Source: Clostridium pascui
GTDB lineage: Bacteria; Bacillota; Clostridia; Clostridiales; Clostridiaceae
Assembly (NCBI RefSeq): GCF_016908015.1
Contig: NZ_JAFBDB010000002.1
Span: 248,001-312,000, forward strand
Length of the DNA: 64,000 nt
Direction: 5' to 3'
The position numbers and the translations under genes were made by a program. The notes beneath the pieces are model-generated. The model worked only from the letters and a program-made list of their open reading frames with translations. It had not been told where the DNA came from and searched no databases. This document shows, in pieces, positions 60,975-64,000 of this stretch (position 1 is the first letter of the stretch; every line of letters starts with the position of its first letter).

Positions 60975-63200
60975 TTACACTCTTTCGTGGAAAGTTCTCT
61001 TAATAACTTCTAGCTGATGCTCCTTTGAAAGTTTTACAAAGTTTACTGCATAACCAGACACTCTTATAGTAAGAGTAGGGTAATTATGAGGATTTTCCAT
61101 AGCATCAATTAGAGTTTCACGATTAAGCACATTTACATTTAAATGATGAGATCCTTGTGCAAAATATCCATCAAGTATGGAAACTAAATTATCAATTCTT
61201 GAATTTTCTTCTTTTCCTAATGCATCAGGAACTATAGAGAAGGTATTTGATACACCATCTTGGCAAACATCTCTATAAGGTATCTTTGCTACAGAGTTAA
61301 GTGATGCAAGGGCTCCATTTACATCTCGTCCATGCATAGGGTTTGCGCCAGGAGCAAAAGCTTCACCTGCTTTTCTTCCATCTGGGGTTGAACCAGTTTT
61401 TTTACCATACATAACATTTGAAGTTATAGTAAGAGCAGATAATGTATGTTCTGCATTTCTATAAGTAGGATTTTTTCTAAGTTCCTTTATAAATCTCTTA
61501 ACTATTTCTACAGCAATGTCATCAACTCTATCATCGTCATTTCCGTATTTAGGGAAAGTTCCTTCTGTTTCAAAATCTACAGCTATACCATCTTTTCTTA
61601 TAGGTTTAACTTTAGCATGTTTTATAGCACTTAATGAATCTGCTGCAACGGATAATCCAGCTACACCACAGGCTAAAAATTTATGAACTACTGTATCGTG
61701 AAGTGCCATAAGTCCTGCTTCGTAGGCATATTTATCATGCATAAAGTGAATTATATTTAAAGCATCTATATAAATAGTTGCCACATATTCTAATACTTTA
61801 AAGTAGTTTTCTTTAACTTTTTCATAATCTAATATTTCATCTTCTATCTTAGAAATTCCAGGTACAACTACTATGCCTTTCTTTTCATCTACACCGCCAT
61901 TTATAGCATAAAGTAAGGATTTTGCTAAGTTACATCTTGCTCCAAAGAACTGCATTTGTTTTCCAACCTGCATAGCAGATACGCAGCAAGCTATAGCATA
62001 ATCATCTCCATATAAAGGACGCATAATATCGTCATTTTCATATTGAAGTGAGTCTGTTTCTATGGACATCTTTGCACAATATTTTTTAAATCCTTCAGGA
62101 AGTTTTTCTGACCATAAAACTGTGATATTTGGTTCTGGTGCTGGGCTTAAATTTGTAAGAGTATTTATAAATCTAAAGGCAGTTTTTGTAACTAAAGTCT
62201 TTCCGTTTAGTCCCATTCCGCCTATGGATTCTGTTACCCAGTTTGGATCTCCTGCAAATATCTGATTATATTCAGGAGTTCTTAAGTGTCTTACAAGTCT
62301 AAGCTTTAATACAAACTGATCTATAAGCTCTTGAGCCTCAATTTCAGTTAATAGTCCATTTTTTAAATCTCTCTCAATATATATATCTATAAATGTAGTG
62401 TTTCTTCCAATGGACATGGCTGCACCGTTATTTTCTTTTACTCCTGCAAGATATCCAAAGTATAAAAATTGAATTGCTTCCTTAGCATCTTTAGCAGGAC
62501 TAGATATATCAATGCCATAGGACATGGCCATATTTTTCATTTCTTCTAGTGCCTTAATTTGTTCGCTTACTTCTTCTCTAAGTCTTATTGTTTCCTCAAC
62601 TAGTGGCCCCTTAATTTTGGATAAGTCAATTTTCTTTTGTTCAATCAAGAAATCTATTCCATAAAGAGCTATTCTTCTGAAATCACCTATGATACGTCCT
62701 CTGCCGTAAGCATCAGGAAGTCCAGTTAAAAGTCCTGCGCTACGAGCTTTTTTAATTTCATCTGTATAAGCATCAAAAACTCCTTGATTGTGAGTTCTTC
62801 TATATTGTGTAAATGTCTTATGCATTTCAGGGTCAACTTCATAACCGTATTCATTTAAAGATTGTTCGGCCATTCTTATTCCACCAAAAGGGTTAACCAT
62901 TCTCTTAAGCGGGGCATCAGTTTGAAGACCTACAATAAGCTCATTTTCCTTATCAATGTATCCAGGAGCAAAATTATTTATTCCAGCTACGGTTTTTGTG
63001 TCTACATCTAATAGTCCTTTTTCGATTTCTTCTATTAATAGTTTTTCAACCTTTGACCAAAGAGCTTTTGTTCTATCTGTTGGCTTAGCTAAAAAGCTAT
63101 GATCGCCAATATATGAAGAATAATTTTTTTGAATAAAGTTTCTAACATTTATTTCGCCTGTCCATAATCCCTCATTAAATCCTGTCCATTCATTTCTCAA
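60975..63200 (-). CDS. pflB: Pyruvate formate-lyase (formate acetyltransferase)
   Basis: 741 residues. The catalytic Cys pair lies in IACCVSAM near 405, and the radical glycine in RVSGYAV near 714, followed by the usual short C-terminus. The enzyme splits pyruvate and CoA to acetyl-CoA and formate during fermentation. The reading frame has no ATG near its start. TTG 63200, nine bases after AAGGAGG, gives [13 protein letters not shown], the usual start of PflB. A TTG at 63221 lies before the site and is unlikely. The gap upstream (63222-63487) is A+T-rich, with no regulator site I can name. Confidence 0.95.
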   Translation of the reverse strand: MRNEWTGFNEGLWTGEINVRNFIQKNYSSYIGDHSFLAKPTDRTKALWSKVEKLLIEEIEKGLLDVDTKTVAGINNFAPGYIDKENELIVGLQTDAPLKRMVNPFGGIRMAEQSLNEYGYEVDPEMHKTFTQYRRTHNQGVFDAYTDEIKKARSAGLLTGLPDAYGRGRIIGDFRRIALYGIDFLIEQKKIDLSKIKGPLVEETIRLREEVSEQIKALEEMKNMAMSYGIDISSPAKDAKEAIQFLYFGYLAGVKENNGAAMSIGRNTTFIDIYIERDLKNGLLTEIEAQELIDQFVLKLRLVRHLRTPEYNQIFAGDPNWVTESIGGMGLNGKTLVTKTAFRFINTLTNLSPAPEPNITVLWSEKLPEGFKKYCAKMSIETDSLQYENDDIMRPLYGDDYAIACCVSAMQVGKQMQFFGARCNLAKSLLYAINGGVDEKKGIVVVPGISKIEDEILDYEKVKENYFKVLEYVATIYIDALNIIHFMHDKYAYEAGLMALHDTVVHKFLACGVAGLSVAADSLSAIKHAKVKPIRKDGIAVDFETEGTFPKYGNDDDRVDDIAVEIVKRFIKELRKNPTYRNAEHTLSALTITSNVMYGKKTGSTPDGRKAGEAFAPGANPMHGRDVNGALASLNSVAKIPYRDVCQDGVSNTFSIVPDALGKEENSRIDNLVSILDGYFAQGSHHLNVNVLNRETLIDAMENPHNYPTLTIRVSGYAVNFVKLSKEHQLEVIKRTFHERV

Positions 63201-63487
63201 TAACAACAACCTCCTTAACAATGCATATAAAAATTATGGTTAATGTACGTGGTATTGCAAACAATGTATATAAATTATAAATTAATGTACTGAAGTATTA
63301 CTACAATATAAAACTACCATATAAAAATATATATGTCAATTTTAAAAATATAAATAAAATGGGAGATATGAGCAGTAGGTTAAGTTTGCTTGTTGAATTT
63401 GGACTAAAATAGTATAAATTACTTGAGAATTAAATATGTATAAGTAACAAATAATATATACAATTATGAATTAGTGAGGTTTTTAAA

Positions 63488-64000
63488 ATGATAGAAATAA
63501 TAGCTCAATATGCTATAATTATAGTTTCAATAATTGTATATGGATTGAAAAGAAGTAAATTTAAGAAGTATATATATATGAAGTATTTTGTAATAGTGTA
63601 TTCAGGAACTTGGGCCTGGACGGCAAAGACTCTTAATTTATGGACTTATCCAGCACGAATAATAAATATGCCTATTATTTCAGTAGCATTTAACTTTTTC
63701 TTAATACCCGTTTTAGCTTTATTATGGCTTGGATATTCACCAAAGGGGTTAAAGGAAAAGGCTATTAAGGCACTGAAGTGGACTACTATTTTAATAGTAT
63801 TTGAATTTTTTGCAGAGAGGTATACCAATTTGATAAGTTATGGGCCCAGATACAATATATTTTATTCTTATATTATTTGGTATATCAGCTGGTTTATTTG
63901 GTCTGGATATTGTTATTGGTTTCGTCTGCAAACCAAGGATGAACCAAAGTATATTGAAAAGGTAGTTATAAATCCTGATACTTGTATTATAAGACATAAT
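63488..64000 (+). CDS. Multi-helix membrane protein, CBO0543-like (partial)
   Basis: An open frame from ATG 63488 (GTGAGG upstream) to the window edge, 171 codons without a stop. About five hydrophobic segments with many aromatic residues are seen (SGTWAWTAKTLNLWTYPARI; YSYIIWYISWFIWSGYCYWF). The layout resembles the small clostridial and bacillar membrane family called CBO0543, of unknown role, whose members are near this length, so little may be missing. That family match is from memory. It is divergent from pflB. Confidence 0.6.
   Translation, partial: MIEIIAQYAIIIVSIIVYGLKRSKFKKYIYMKYFVIVYSGTWAWTAKTLNLWTYPARIINMPIISVAFNFFLIPVLALLWLGYSPKGLKEKAIKALKWTTILIVFEFFAERYTNLISYGPRYNIFYSYIIWYISWFIWSGYCYWFRLQTKDEPKYIEKVVINPDTCIIRHN

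Overview
The window is low-GC, tightly packed bacterial DNA with strong AGGAGG-type ribosome binding sites. It encodes four proteins with cell-wall-binding repeat 2 (CWB2) modules, a pyruvate formate-lyase pair, an old-yellow-enzyme/Fe-S flavoenzyme and several families typical of anaerobic Firmicutes. It is most likely a Clostridium chromosome. I cannot name the species. No rRNA, tRNA, CRISPR array or transposase gene was seen.

Layout. 1-2.3 kb: the end of a sensor kinase, a SEC-C protein and a membrane acyltransferase. 2.9-22.7 kb: a surface-protein region with four CWB2 proteins (the 996-residue one at 2927 looks like the main S-layer protein), secreted Ig-like and transglutaminase proteins, a SLAP-domain protein, a radical SAM/SPASM enzyme, AzlCD, MntP and a GGDEF/HD-GYP protein. 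22.8-43.8 kb: a Wzy-type capsule or wall-polysaccharide locus. It holds a chain-length/tyrosine-kinase/phosphatase module, an initiating sugar transferase, the four dTDP-L-rhamnose genes, a G+C-richer imported block (30.4-35 kb: rhamnosyltransferase-like GT, cytidylyltransferase, LicD, Caps_synth and two or three wrecked acetyltransferases), GT2 enzymes, Wzy, a wrecked second Wzy, a pyruvyltransferase, Wzx, an FrhB-like Fe-S protein and GalU. 44.4-48.3 kb: a DnaC/DnaD replication pair facing two small sigma-like genes followed by DUF1659 and DUF2922 genes. 48.6-50.1 kb: a second chain-length/tyrosine-kinase pair. 50.4-64 kb: an ABC exporter, a small peptide gene, an S41 protease, a CBS protein, two VanZ-like proteins, a flavoenzyme with its MarR regulator, PflA/PflB and the start of a membrane protein.

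How the parts may fit (inference). CWB2 modules are known in Clostridioides difficile to hold surface proteins on an anionic wall polymer. The neighbouring locus encodes LicD-like and cytidylyltransferase enzymes, which could make a phosphate-bearing polymer, and a pyruvyltransferase of the family that decorates S-layer anchoring polymers elsewhere. The window could therefore encode both the surface layer and its anchor.

The most striking non-coding feature is a dispersed palindrome with core GCCAGACCCCTGG and its complement. About a dozen copies sit between genes, mostly at gene ends where they can act as two-way terminators. Half-copies have become coding sequence in the DnaD-like gene and at the end of the second tyrosine-kinase gene.
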